From: Fidelibacterota bacterium TCS56
Lineage (GTDB): Bacteria; Fidelibacterota; Marinisomatia; Marinisomatales; TCS56
DNA: 32,254 nt
Direction: 5' to 3'
Assembly (NCBI GenBank): GCA_001577055.1
Contig: LSCG01000024.1
Location: 1-32,254 of the forward strand
A program made the position numbers and the translations under genes. Shown in pieces: positions 18,507-28,164 of the stretch (position 1 is its first letter; every line of letters starts with the position of its first letter). The notes below the pieces were generated by a model. That model did no database searches. It was not told where the DNA came from and saw only the letters and a list, made by a program, of their open reading frames with translations.

Positions 18507-19004
18507 TCAGTTAATAAACTTGTATGTCTTCAAGATTTGCCAGTGCTCCGGATCACCGGTGGTTTGGCATACTTCCAGCGATTGCACCTTTAACTTTAAC
18601 GGTACTTGAACAGTCGCTATAATAGCTTCACGCTCCTCCAAGGTCAGATCACCATAAATCAAACTTACATGGGGATCAAATCGGTATTGTTTCAACTCTC
18701 CGAAAATGGCCGTTAATTGCTGGTGCAAGACCATCAATTCTTCCTGCTCGGGCAATCTTACCATTACCGATTGCCAGTGATGAGTGCTGTGGTCCAGCGG
18801 TCCGGGCTGAACCGAAAAAACCGTCGGCCGGTGCAATTTCTGATCAAGCTGAGTCACGACCGATTCCGCCGTAGCCGGCAGCGAACCATAAATCGTGATA
18901 TGCGGAATAAATACCGGTGTGGAATATTCCGCCGCCAGCCGTTGGATCTCCCGCTTGAGAAATTTGCCGGTGATATTAGAGAATGTCAGCCACAGAGATA
19001 TCAT
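18507..19004 (-). CDS. 2H phosphoesterase (cyclic phosphodiesterase / 2'-5' RNA ligase-like)
   Basis: Paired HxS/T motifs IPHITIYGSL and DPHVSLIYGDL. Confidence 0.82.
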   Translation of the reverse strand: MISLWLTFSNITGKFLKREIQRLAAEYSTPVFIPHITIYGSLPATAESVVTQLDQKLHRPTVFSVQPGPLDHSTHHWQSVMVRLPEQEELMVLHQQLTAIFGELKQYRFDPHVSLIYGDLTLEEREAIIATVQVPLKLKVQSLEVCQTTGDPEHWQILKTYKFIN

Positions 19005-19118
19005 TGCCGGAATTTAGGCCAAAAAGCCATTCCTTTCTAACTATATTGCTGATTAAATAGAGTGATTCATAATTATATTATTGCATTCGTTCAATCACTA
19101 AATCTGCTGGGAGGAATA

Positions 19119-19532
19119 ATGGAACCTGTTATCAATATCTGGGCCACACTGGTCGCCGCAGTCATATCGATGGGACTGGGAGCGCTGTGGTATTCACCAA
19201 TTTTATTCGGTGATCTCTGGATGAAAACACAGGGTATTACGGCCGAAGACATGGAAGAGATGTCCAAAGGGATGGTCGGCGCCTACCTGCTAATGTTCAT
19301 CGGTGCGGTTGTCATGTCATTTGTTCTGGGGCATATGGTGGATTATACCGGTTCAAACAGCATAATCACCGGTGTCACTACCGGTTTCTGGCTCTGGCTG
19401 GGATTTGTTGCTCCGGTAACCCTGCAATCCAAAATTTTTGAGGATAAGCCCTGGACCTTGTGGTTGCTGAATAATGCCTGTAATCTAGCGGGTTTATGCC
19501 TGATGGGCGCCGTATTGGCCGTCTGGGTATAA
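19119..19532 (+). CDS. DUF1761-family membrane protein
   Basis: GLGALWYSPILFGDLWMK, multiple TM segments; ATG at 19119 preceded by GGGAGG. Confidence 0.85.
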   Translation: MEPVINIWATLVAAVISMGLGALWYSPILFGDLWMKTQGITAEDMEEMSKGMVGAYLLMFIGAVVMSFVLGHMVDYTGSNSIITGVTTGFWLWLGFVAPVTLQSKIFEDKPWTLWLLNNACNLAGLCLMGAVLAVWV

Positions 19533-19534
19533 AA

Positions 19535-19888
19535 CTACTGACGTTTCCAGCGCTTTATAATTTCAAAGGCCCGTTCGGTAGTATCTAAAATAATCCGCAG
19601 ATCAAATGGCTTAATGAAGTAATCATCAAAACCAGCTTCCCTGCACTCCACCAAGGCGTAAATTGAAGGATGGCCGGTCATGGCATAGATCAGATCCACC
19701 GGCCTCTTTTTCCTGACTTCCCGACACAACTCAATGCCATTAATTCCCGGTAAATGCAGATCGAAATAATGGACCTGAATATTCTCATTATTGATTATAG
19801 GCAATGCTTCTTCGGCGCTCTCGGCGGAGAACACATCGTAGCCTACTTTTTCAAACGCGTCCTGCATTAAGTCGCGGATGGAATCCAA
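19535..19888 (-). CDS. Single-domain response regulator receiver (N-terminus disrupted)
   Basis: YFDLHLPGINGIELCREVRKK...FDDYFIKPFD; frame extends upstream as KILIVDDLDSIRD to a TGA without a normal start. Confidence 0.75.
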   Translation of the reverse strand: MDSIRDLMQDAFEKVGYDVFSAESAEEALPIINNENIQVHYFDLHLPGINGIELCREVRKKRPVDLIYAMTGHPSIYALVECREAGFDDYFIKPFDLRIILDTTERAFEIIKRWKRQ

Positions 19889-20169
19889 GTCATCAACGAT
19901 TAGTATTTTTCAGTATTTCCGTAGTTGAAGGCGGTCAAAAATACAATGAATAACTGTTTAGCGCATTAGGAATTTTTAACAGTTGAAGCCGTGATATGGC
20001 AATCATTTTCCTCAAATTTGTTCATTATTATTATTTTAATTATCGGAATCTTTCCCCGTCAAATTAAAATGAGACTGTGCTACAATTAAATACATGAACA
20101 GGAGTAGCCGATATCATAAGTAGAATCAAATCATTGGAATGACAACTATCGCCTGGTCGAATAAAAAAA

Positions 20170-20532
20170 ATGGAAAGCACATCCACAATCAAATCCCTAC
20201 TGCTGGAAGAAAGCCACTATTTCAATTCGATGATCAATAATATCCCTCTCAGCGAAACAAACCAGGATGGGTTTGAAAAGCTGCTGGGAGAGTTGTTCAA
20301 TTCGCGCACCCAGCTACTTGAAGCCATTGATCATCAGGATTATATGGCTCATACAAAAGTGGAGATGCCTACAGAAGTTCAAGCGGGGCGTAAACCCAGC
20401 CTAGCCCATTTAAGTCACGCACTGGTTATTGTTGATGCAAAAATTGCCGATACTCTGGCTATTCGTCAACTGCAGGGATTCAAAGCCGATGAATGCTTCC
20501 ATTATAAATCAGAGCCGGTTACCTGCAGATAA
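20170..20532 (+). CDS. Hypothetical protein
   Basis: 120-aa isolated open frame; family not recognised. Confidence 0.45.
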   Translation: MESTSTIKSLLLEESHYFNSMINNIPLSETNQDGFEKLLGELFNSRTQLLEAIDHQDYMAHTKVEMPTEVQAGRKPSLAHLSHALVIVDAKIADTLAIRQLQGFKADECFHYKSEPVTCR

Positions 20533-20595
20533 TTACTTCGGTATTCGGTCGATAATGTGCTGACCTGTGGGGTTTCTCCGGTAAAATTTTATCGC

Positions 20596-21591
20596 TCACA
20601 ATGATATTTGCTGTCCCCTGCCCTGCTGGCGGGCATTTTCAATAATCAACTGGGCCGCCGCTAAATCCTGGACGGCATTACCCACGGATTTGAAAAACGT
20701 AATGTCAGCATCGGATTTTCGACCGATGACGGTTCCGCTAAAAAGCTCACCCAATTCCCCGATGATGTGTCCCTCCCCGATAATACCCTGGTCCCGGGCT
20801 TGTATCAGATCACCGGCTTCATCCCAGCAATTCTGTTGCGAGTCGGTAAAAACACGCGCACCGGCGATGGTTTCGGCCGGGATTTCACTCATCCGGGGCG
20901 TATACGATCCCACCCCGTTGATATGGGTACCGGGGCGCACCCATTCAGGCAGGAAAACCGGTTTGGTGGCAGTGGTTGCCGTGCACACCACATCGGCGGT
21001 TGATAGCGCTGCCTGAGCATTTGCCGTGTGTACCGTAATTCCCAATTCACTGCTCAACATTTGCGCGAAATTCTCACTCCGCTTCCGATCTAGATCGACT
21101 ACTGAAATTTCTTCGATGGAACGAACGGCACAGACTGCCTGGGCCTGGGTACGTCCCTGGGTACCGGCGCCGAAGATCACCAGGCGGGTCGCATCCCGCC
21201 GGGCCAGCAGATCGGTGGCCAGCCCGGAGGCCGCCCCGGTACGGATGGCCGTGAGCACCGCCCCATCCATCACGGCCTGAGGAATACCGGTCTCAGCATC
21301 GAAAACCGTCACCAGCGCGTGGATCAGGGGCAGGTCCCGGGCTGGATTATTGTTATTTATCGTAACGGTTTTTAATGCCAGTTTAGAGCTGTCCGGCAAA
21401 TAAACGGGCATAAACAGGGCCATACCGTTATGCTTGTCAATCGGCAAGTGGATCCGCCGGGGAACTTTGGCATTGCCGTCCGACAGTTGGGCGAAAGCCG
21501 GCCCCATAACCCCAATGGCTTCCTCCATCGGTAATAAATCAATAACATCAGCAGCCGCGATAAATAATATCGTACTCGAGGAGTAATTCAT
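20596..21591 (-). CDS. Ornithine cyclodeaminase/mu-crystallin family protein; candidate delta1-pyrroline-2-carboxylate reductase
   Basis: VPRRIHLPIDKHNGMALFMPVY, IRTGAASGLATDLLARRDATRLVIFGAGTQGRTQ; role inferred from the neighbouring gene. Confidence 0.88.
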   Translation of the reverse strand: MNYSSSTILFIAAADVIDLLPMEEAIGVMGPAFAQLSDGNAKVPRRIHLPIDKHNGMALFMPVYLPDSSKLALKTVTINNNNPARDLPLIHALVTVFDAETGIPQAVMDGAVLTAIRTGAASGLATDLLARRDATRLVIFGAGTQGRTQAQAVCAVRSIEEISVVDLDRKRSENFAQMLSSELGITVHTANAQAALSTADVVCTATTATKPVFLPEWVRPGTHINGVGSYTPRMSEIPAETIAGARVFTDSQQNCWDEAGDLIQARDQGIIGEGHIIGELGELFSGTVIGRKSDADITFFKSVGNAVQDLAAAQLIIENARQQGRGQQISL

Positions 21592-21595
21592 ATAA

Positions 21596-22642
21596 TCAGC
21601 GCAACATAAAACCCAATTTCAAGGGGTCATCGGGATCAATCAATATTTCATTGCGACCGGTAATATGGGCCTGCCCCTCCACCGCCGGGATAATAACCTT
21701 TACATCATCCATCTCCATAACTTTAGTCACCGTACCGGTGAAACGCGTTCCTAAAATGCTTTCAACCACATAGGGTTGATCGATAGCCACTTCATCGCGG
21801 GCAAAATGAAGCGCCAACAGACCGGATACGCCGGTGCCGGTGGGACTGCGGTCCACTTCTCCATCGGCGAAGACACAGACGTTGCGACAATCGACGCCAT
21901 CGTTAGTCGAAGGAGCCGTAAAAACAGTACCGTATAAAAATCCCAGGTCCGGCTCATCCGGATGGATGATGGACCGTTCGGCGGCCACGGCCTGCTTAAT
22001 CCGCCGTCCGTAATCCACCAGGCGGGTGAAATCATCAGGATCGCAGGATAAATCGAAATCTTTGGCATTTACATAGGAATAATAAGCGCCGCCAAAGGCC
22101 AAATCATATTGCACCTGTCCCAAACCGGGGACCTGGACCGTTTGATTCAGGGTTTCAACGAATGAGGGCACATTCAGAAATTTCACTGACTTGACCCGGT
22201 TATCGGCTACCCGGGCAACGGCGGTAATCAATCCGGCAGGAGAATCGATCCTTAAAGTAGTAAACGGTTCCAGAGCCGGCATCATCCCCGTTTCCAGAAC
22301 GGCGGTAGCCACCGCAATAATACCATGGCCGCACATGGTGCTGTAACCTTCATTATGCATGAAAATCACGCCGAAATCAGCCTCAGGTGTACAGGGTTCG
22401 GTTAACAGGCAACCGTACATATCCGCATGTCCCCGGGGCTCCCACATGGCAGCCATCCGGAAAAAATCCAGATTATCAGCCACAAATTGACGTTTTGCTA
22501 AAATGGTATTACCGGGGATTGGTGGATATCCTCCCAGGAATAATCGCAGAGGTTCGCCGGCGGTGTGGATTTCCAGGGTTGTGAGCCGACGCCATTCTGC
22601 GCCGGGTTTCCAGTTAACAGGTAGATTCAGTTTGCCAAGCAT
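21596..22642 (-). CDS. trans-3-hydroxy-L-proline dehydratase (proline racemase fold)
   Basis: EIHTAGEPLR, GYSTMCGHGIIAVATA (Cys) and DRSPTGTGVS with Thr in place of the racemase/epimerase second Cys. Confidence 0.88.
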   Translation of the reverse strand: MLGKLNLPVNWKPGAEWRRLTTLEIHTAGEPLRLFLGGYPPIPGNTILAKRQFVADNLDFFRMAAMWEPRGHADMYGCLLTEPCTPEADFGVIFMHNEGYSTMCGHGIIAVATAVLETGMMPALEPFTTLRIDSPAGLITAVARVADNRVKSVKFLNVPSFVETLNQTVQVPGLGQVQYDLAFGGAYYSYVNAKDFDLSCDPDDFTRLVDYGRRIKQAVAAERSIIHPDEPDLGFLYGTVFTAPSTNDGVDCRNVCVFADGEVDRSPTGTGVSGLLALHFARDEVAIDQPYVVESILGTRFTGTVTKVMEMDDVKVIIPAVEGQAHITGRNEILIDPDDPLKLGFMLR

Positions 22643-22703
22643 TTTATTTTCCCCTCGGGTTTTTACTTAATCCTACACTTCAATCTGCGTTTGCCATCTC
22701 CTA

Positions 22704-25061
22704 TTATTCCGAATGTTCTGTGCGTCGTATAATTTCATTTTGCAGTTCTTCACTGAGATCGACAAAATAATCACTGTACCCCGCCACCCGCACGATTAAA
22801 TCTTTAAATTCCTCAGGATTGGACTGTGCTTCACGCAATGTTTTGGCGGTGACCACGTTAAACTGAATATGATGGCCGTCCAGGCTGAAATAGGAGCGGA
22901 CCAACTGGGAGACTTTTACCAATCCCGCCTCGTCAGCCATCAACTGGGGAGTGAATTTCTGATTCAGGAGGGTGCCGCCGGTGCGCAGGTGGTCGATTTT
23001 GGCGGCTGATTTGATCACCGCCGTCGGGCCTTTGCGGTCGTTGCCCTGCACCGGTGAAATGCCTTCCGACAATGGTTTCCCGGCCCGGCGACCGTCTGAA
23101 GTGGCTCCGATTACACTGCCGAAATACACATGCGAGGTTGTTGGCAGCAGATTGATCCGGAAATAACCGCCCTTGGTATTGGGCCGCCCATCCACGGCGG
23201 AATAGAAGCTCTCAAAAACTCTTTTCGTGATACTATCGGCATAATCATCATCATTGCCGTAGTGCGGCGCAGCCCGCAGAGTTTCACGCAGTACATCGTA
23301 TTCAGTAAAATTGGCCTGCAATGCCGCAAGTAAATCTGACATGGCAATCGTCTGCTTATCATAAACCTGATATTTGATCGCCGCCAGCGAATCGGTGAGC
23401 GTACCCAAACCCACACCCTGAATGTAAGCCGAATTATAGCGGGCGCCACCGGCGTTATAATCACGTCCCGTAGCAATGCAATCGTCAATCAGGATGGACA
23501 TAAACGGCGCCGGCAGATAGCGGGCCCACAATTGTTCAATGATCCGGTTACCGCGGATTTTAATATCAATAAAATGATTTAACTGCACTTCCCAGGCCCG
23601 ATATAAATCATCGAAATCACTAAAGATCTGCGGGTCACCGGTTTCGGGGCCAAGCTGCTGTCCGCTGCGTGGATCGTAACCGTTATTCAGGGTAAGTTCC
23701 AGAATCTTGGTCAGATTGAAATACCCGGTGAGAATGTAAGCTTCCTTGCCGAAAGCGCCGGCCTCAACACAGCCGCTGGCTCCCCCGCAACGGGCGTCGG
23801 CAAGTGATTTTCCCTGCCGCACTAATTCGGCCACAATCGCATCGGTATTAAACAACGAGGGCTGGCCGTAACCGGTTTTAATAATTTTCAAAGCCCGTTT
23901 CAATAATCGGTCCGGTGACTTCTTACTGACCTGTACCATGGAACTGGGCTGCAGCAATCGCATTTCCTCAATTACGTCCAGGATCAGGTAGGATAATTCA
24001 TTGGCGGCGTCCTGGCCATTTTCATCGACTCCCCCTACATTAATCAGGCAAAAATCGGTGTAAGTATTGCTTTCCTGCGCGGTTACGCCAACCTTGGGAG
24101 GCGCGGGCTGATTATTGAATTTTATCCAGAAGGCCTGCAATAATTCCCGGGCCTGTTCTTCGGTAAGCTCCCCTGATTCCAATCCCTGCCGGTAAAACGG
24201 CAGCAGGTGCTGATCCAGACGGCCGGGATTAAAGGAATCCCAGGTATTCAGTTCGGTGATTACTCCCAGGTGGACAAACCAGTAATACTGCAGGGCTTCA
24301 TGAAAATTCGCCGGCGCATTGGCCGGGACCGAATCACAAATCCGGGCGATTTTCCGCAATTCCTGTTGACGGTGTTCATCGGTAGTTTCATCAGCCACAC
24401 GCCGGGCTTCATCGGCATGCCGTTCAGCGAATGATATTAAAGCCCCGGCAGCGATGTCCATGGCAGTCAACTGATCACGTTTTGCCAGGAAATCCTGATC
24501 AATCATTTGATCCAGACCATTGATGGAAGCGGCAATCTGGCGGCGGAAATCCGCCATTCCAAAGCGGTAGATTTTATCATCATTCACGGTATGTCCGGGA
24601 GCACGCTGCTCCATGAACTCGGTAAAAATCCCGGCGGCATAGGCCTGGCGCCAATCCTGGTCCACTTCCTTAAACAGGCGGTCGCGCAGGGAGCGGTCCC
24701 GCCAGAACGGCGTAATCTCTTCCTGCTGTAGACGCTTGACCTCATCACCGGCGGCAAACGGTATTTTTTCACGGGTGGATAAAATCTCGAAATCATCAGT
24801 AGAATGGGTACAGATTTCCGGATAAGTAGGTGTGGCTTTCGGTGCAGGTCCACGCTCGCCTACAATTAATTCATCCTCACCGATAAAGACTTTCTTATGG
24901 TCCAGTAAATAGGCAAAGGCCCGGGCGCGGGCCACCGGTACGGCTACTTTTGCGGCCTGTCCTGATTGATAAAATTCAGTTAATATTTGGGCCCGTTCCA
25001 ACGAAATAACGGGCCGGGCGTCCAGACTGGCTTGCCGCAGGCGTTTTATTCGATCATTCAC
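22704..25061 (-). CDS. hypD: trans-4-hydroxy-L-proline dehydratase, glycyl radical enzyme
   Basis: PTYPEICTHSTDDFEIL, FTEFMEQRAPGHTV, KFNNQPAPPKVG, GGASGCVEAGAFGKEAYILTGY (GCVE site), GGARYNSAYIQGVGLGTLTDSL, C-terminal RVAGYSDYFVDL glycyl loop. Confidence 0.93.
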   Translation of the reverse strand: MNDRIKRLRQASLDARPVISLERAQILTEFYQSGQAAKVAVPVARARAFAYLLDHKKVFIGEDELIVGERGPAPKATPTYPEICTHSTDDFEILSTREKIPFAAGDEVKRLQQEEITPFWRDRSLRDRLFKEVDQDWRQAYAAGIFTEFMEQRAPGHTVNDDKIYRFGMADFRRQIAASINGLDQMIDQDFLAKRDQLTAMDIAAGALISFAERHADEARRVADETTDEHRQQELRKIARICDSVPANAPANFHEALQYYWFVHLGVITELNTWDSFNPGRLDQHLLPFYRQGLESGELTEEQARELLQAFWIKFNNQPAPPKVGVTAQESNTYTDFCLINVGGVDENGQDAANELSYLILDVIEEMRLLQPSSMVQVSKKSPDRLLKRALKIIKTGYGQPSLFNTDAIVAELVRQGKSLADARCGGASGCVEAGAFGKEAYILTGYFNLTKILELTLNNGYDPRSGQQLGPETGDPQIFSDFDDLYRAWEVQLNHFIDIKIRGNRIIEQLWARYLPAPFMSILIDDCIATGRDYNAGGARYNSAYIQGVGLGTLTDSLAAIKYQVYDKQTIAMSDLLAALQANFTEYDVLRETLRAAPHYGNDDDYADSITKRVFESFYSAVDGRPNTKGGYFRINLLPTTSHVYFGSVIGATSDGRRAGKPLSEGISPVQGNDRKGPTAVIKSAAKIDHLRTGGTLLNQKFTPQLMADEAGLVKVSQLVRSYFSLDGHHIQFNVVTAKTLREAQSNPEEFKDLIVRVAGYSDYFVDLSEELQNEIIRRTEHSE

Positions 25062-25065
25062 GTAT

Positions 25066-25845
25066 TCAGCCTCCTATGCTCACTGCAATCCCCCGCTCGG
25101 TAAAAATCTGGCTCATTTGTTCCAATTTGGTTGATGCTTGTGTTGCCATCGATTTCAACCTGTTGTTCAGGTTAAACCGCTGGAATTTATCCCGGGCCAG
25201 CAGGTTGAACGGTAGTAAATCTACGGGTATTTGTTTATCCAGCGATTTAATAAAATCGGCAACAGTCACGAGATTCTGCTCGGTATCCGTGATGGTTGGA
25301 ATCAGCGGGACCCGGACACGCACTTTTTTATTGTTCTGCACCAGGTAGCGCAGATTGTCCAAAATCAATTGATTGGATGCGCCAACATTTTCACGATGTA
25401 GTTCATCATCGGCCAGTTTTAAATCATACAGAAACAGATCGACAATTTCAGCTACCCGCTTGAAATCCGAGCGGTCAGCCAGGCCACTGGTGTCTACAAC
25501 CGTGTGCAGGCCCGCTTCATGGCAGGCATTCAACAAGGCCGACAGGAATTCCGGTTGTAGCAGCGGTTCGCCCCCGGAAAATGTTACGCCGCCTCCGGAC
25601 TGATCATAGAAAATGCGATCTTTCTGTAATTCGGTCATGACTTCGTTCACGGAAACTTCACGGCCAATCAGCTCGTCTTTGCCAGGATACTGGCTGTGAC
25701 TGGGGCGCTCGATACCGGACTTGCGGCTCTCGGGATTGTGACACCACCAGCAGTTCAAGGGGCAGCCCTTGAAAAAAACAGTAGTGCGAATGCCGGGGCC
25801 GTCATGAATGGCAAAATGTTTGATATCGAAGATGATTCCGTTAAT
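25066..25845 (-). CDS. Glycyl radical enzyme activating protein (radical SAM)
   Basis: Frame upstream of the listed ORF reads NGIIFDIKHFAIHDGPGIRTTVFFKGCPLNCWWCHNPES (CX3CX2C); QSGGGVTFSGGEPLLQ. Start probably ATT at 25845. Confidence 0.9.
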   Translation of the reverse strand: MNGIIFDIKHFAIHDGPGIRTTVFFKGCPLNCWWCHNPESRKSGIERPSHSQYPGKDELIGREVSVNEVMTELQKDRIFYDQSGGGVTFSGGEPLLQPEFLSALLNACHEAGLHTVVDTSGLADRSDFKRVAEIVDLFLYDLKLADDELHRENVGASNQLILDNLRYLVQNNKKVRVRVPLIPTITDTEQNLVTVADFIKSLDKQIPVDLLPFNLLARDKFQRFNLNNRLKSMATQASTKLEQMSQIFTERGIAVSIGG

Positions 25846-25986
25846 AGGACGATCCAGGTATTTTTTATTTGCTGTTTTTAACGGGCGGAATTTAGCTCGG
25901 GCCGCGGCAGTTAATAAATCACAGTTTTGTGATAAGTCCGGGAGAATGGTAATTTTATCCTTAATTAAATATCCAACGGGAGCAGG

Positions 25987-26781
25987 ATGATGGAAATAAG
26001 GGATAAAATTATGTTTATAACCGGAGCCTCGTCCGGGATCGGCCGGGCTTTGGCGATTGCCGCCAGTAAGCAGGGATCACGGGTCATTCTGGCATCAAGG
26101 CGACCGGATGAACTGGAGAAAGTCCGCCAGGCCTGCGCCAATCCCGATCAACATTTTTGCCTGGAATTGGACCTGACGGCTCCCGACACCCTGGCGGCGA
26201 AAATCAAGTCGATTGAAGACAAATTCGGCCGGATTGACATTTTGGTGAATAACGGCGGCATCACACAAAGATCGCTGGTAAAGGACACCAGCATGGAGGT
26301 AGTACGCCGGATAATGGAAACCAATTATTTCAGCGGTTATGCCCTCACAAAAGCGGTCCTGCCGGGGATGCTGGAGCGACAGAGCGGCCAGATCGTATTT
26401 ATCGCCAGTCTCACCGGAAAATTCGGTACGGCCCTGAGATCGGTATACGCCTCATCAAAACACGCCATTATGGGCCTGGCCGATTCCCTGCGGGCGGAAG
26501 TCCATTCCGAAGGCATTAAGGTGCTGGCGGTTTTACCGGGCTTCGTGCGCACCAATGCTTCCATGAACGCCCTCACCGGGGACGGATCCCAACATGCCAC
26601 CATGGATAAGACTACCGACAAAGGCATGTCGCCGGAAGAATGTGCCGCAGGTATTATCAAGGCCGTGATAGCGGAAAAAGAGGAAGTTCTGATCTCCGGG
26701 AAGGAGAAAATTATGGTCTATTTAAAACGCCTGTCCCCCAGCCTGTTCAGCAAAGTCATTCGTAAGGTGAAGGTTACATAA
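25987..26781 (+). CDS. Short-chain dehydrogenase/reductase
   Basis: FITGASSGIGRALA, LVNNGGI, YASSKHAIMGLADSLRAEV (YxxxK). Confidence 0.95.
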   Translation: MMEIRDKIMFITGASSGIGRALAIAASKQGSRVILASRRPDELEKVRQACANPDQHFCLELDLTAPDTLAAKIKSIEDKFGRIDILVNNGGITQRSLVKDTSMEVVRRIMETNYFSGYALTKAVLPGMLERQSGQIVFIASLTGKFGTALRSVYASSKHAIMGLADSLRAEVHSEGIKVLAVLPGFVRTNASMNALTGDGSQHATMDKTTDKGMSPEECAAGIIKAVIAEKEEVLISGKEKIMVYLKRLSPSLFSKVIRKVKVT

Positions 26782-26815
26782 GGCTAAGGCTGAGGCTGAG
26801 GCTGAGGCTGAGGCT
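26780..26815. repeat. Hexanucleotide tandem repeat (AAGGCT)2(GAGGCT)4
   Basis: Direct reading of 26780-26815, starting inside the SDR stop codon. Confidence 0.97.
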
Positions 26816-26835
26816 TTGGCGGGGGTTTTTGCAAG

Positions 26836-28164
26836 CTAGTCTGACAGTTCTCCCAATTGGCGGTATTTTTCACGGTATTTGCGATATAACTGCTCATGTC
26901 GATTATCTAAATCAACTCGTCGTCCCTGAATCCAGGCTTTGATGACCTGCGTTGAAATTTCCAGGATGTCGCCATCGGTAACGATCAGGGTCGCATCCTT
27001 GCCTACTTCCAGTGATCCGATCCGTTCCTCGGCGCCCAGAATCTCGGCTGCTGACAAGGTAATCGAGCGCAGGGCCATATCCCGTGGCAAACCAAACGGC
27101 AGCGCCTGAGCGGCTTCGAAAGGCAGATTGCGCTGGTGAGGCGCTTCAAAAGCCGATGCACTGCCGCTGATGGCAAACCTGATTCCCGCCTGATGCAGGG
27201 CAACGGGCAGGCTGAATACCTGATCATAATGATCATGGCGGTGCAGCGGCAAAATCTGGAGACTTTCGATAATGACCGGTATTTCGTATTTGCCTAATAA
27301 ATCCATCACGGGATATAAATCATGGCCGCCTACCAGCACCATTTTGAGGCCCTCGCGGCGGGTCCAGTTAATGGCCTGTTCGATCTGGATGGCCGACCTG
27401 GCATGGATGAACAGCGGCTGACGGCCGGCGATTACCGGTTGCAGGCTGGCCAGGCGCAGATCCCGCGGTTGTTGTTTTATGCGCCGCCCGGATTTCTCTG
27501 CTTGCAGGGCACGCTGGTAAGCCCGGGCGTCGCTCAGCAGCTTCGAGATTTCGGCTATCCGCGCTTCGGCCTCCGCCACCGGGTCTTCTTTCTTTTTCGA
27601 ATCAGAATTCTTTTTTTGATATTTTATCGAAGGCCAGAACACGTGCATTCCCACCGATTCTATCAGCGTGGCATCCTCCCAGCTCCAGCCGTCCAGCATC
27701 ATCAATGATGATTGGCCGCCGATCAGTCCCGATTGGGGTGTAACATGGGCCAGCAAAATACCGTTTGAGCGGGTCACCGGGATGGATTCGGAGTCGGTAT
27801 TATAAGCCCGGTTGGCAATAATATTGGGATTCAGGTCGCCGGTTTCGGCATAATCGCTGGTGGCGCGAACCGCCGCGATTTCCACCAGACCAAGGGTGGT
27901 GGAGGCGGCAATCAGGCCGGGATAAACATGGCGACCGCGAATGTCGTGTATTTCGTAATTGGGAAAGGCTTCCAGATTGCGGTCAATAGCAGTGATTTTC
28001 CCATCGATAAACAGGATGTCGAAATCCGCCAGATCGGGACCACTGACGGTATGCAGGTAGCCCCCTCGCAGGAGTATGGGCACGGACTGGGGCGGTCCGG
28101 GAATCTGATCATTGGCAAAAACCAAACCTGTCAATACCAGCCAGAATAAAATTCTATTCACCAT
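26836..28164 (-). CDS. Amidohydrolase-like protein (secreted; degenerate metal site)
   Basis: DILFIDGKITAIDRNLEAFPNYEIHDIRGRHVYPGLIAAST, RIGSLEVGKDATLIVTDGDIL; signal peptide. Confidence 0.85.
   Translation of the reverse strand: MVNRILFWLVLTGLVFANDQIPGPPQSVPILLRGGYLHTVSGPDLADFDILFIDGKITAIDRNLEAFPNYEIHDIRGRHVYPGLIAASTTLGLVEIAAVRATSDYAETGDLNPNIIANRAYNTDSESIPVTRSNGILLAHVTPQSGLIGGQSSLMMLDGWSWEDATLIESVGMHVFWPSIKYQKKNSDSKKKEDPVAEAEARIAEISKLLSDARAYQRALQAEKSGRRIKQQPRDLRLASLQPVIAGRQPLFIHARSAIQIEQAINWTRREGLKMVLVGGHDLYPVMDLLGKYEIPVIIESLQILPLHRHDHYDQVFSLPVALHQAGIRFAISGSASAFEAPHQRNLPFEAAQALPFGLPRDMALRSITLSAAEILGAEERIGSLEVGKDATLIVTDGDILEISTQVIKAWIQGRRVDLDNRHEQLYRKYREKYRQLGELSD

Noticed and set aside
19900-20165. 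Possible ncRNA in the ~250-bp intergenic region
   Set aside because: AT-rich with no convincing conserved structure, promoter-terminator pair or known family pattern.
21596-22642. Proline racemase or 4-hydroxyproline 2-epimerase
   Set aside because: The second catalytic Cys is Thr (DRSPTGTG), the pattern of trans-3-hydroxyproline dehydratases.
22704-25061. Pyruvate formate-lyase
   Set aside because: Has GCVE instead of the PFL Cys-Cys site and matches HypD motifs throughout.
26780-26815. CRISPR-like array
   Set aside because: Six-bp units without spacers and no cas genes.
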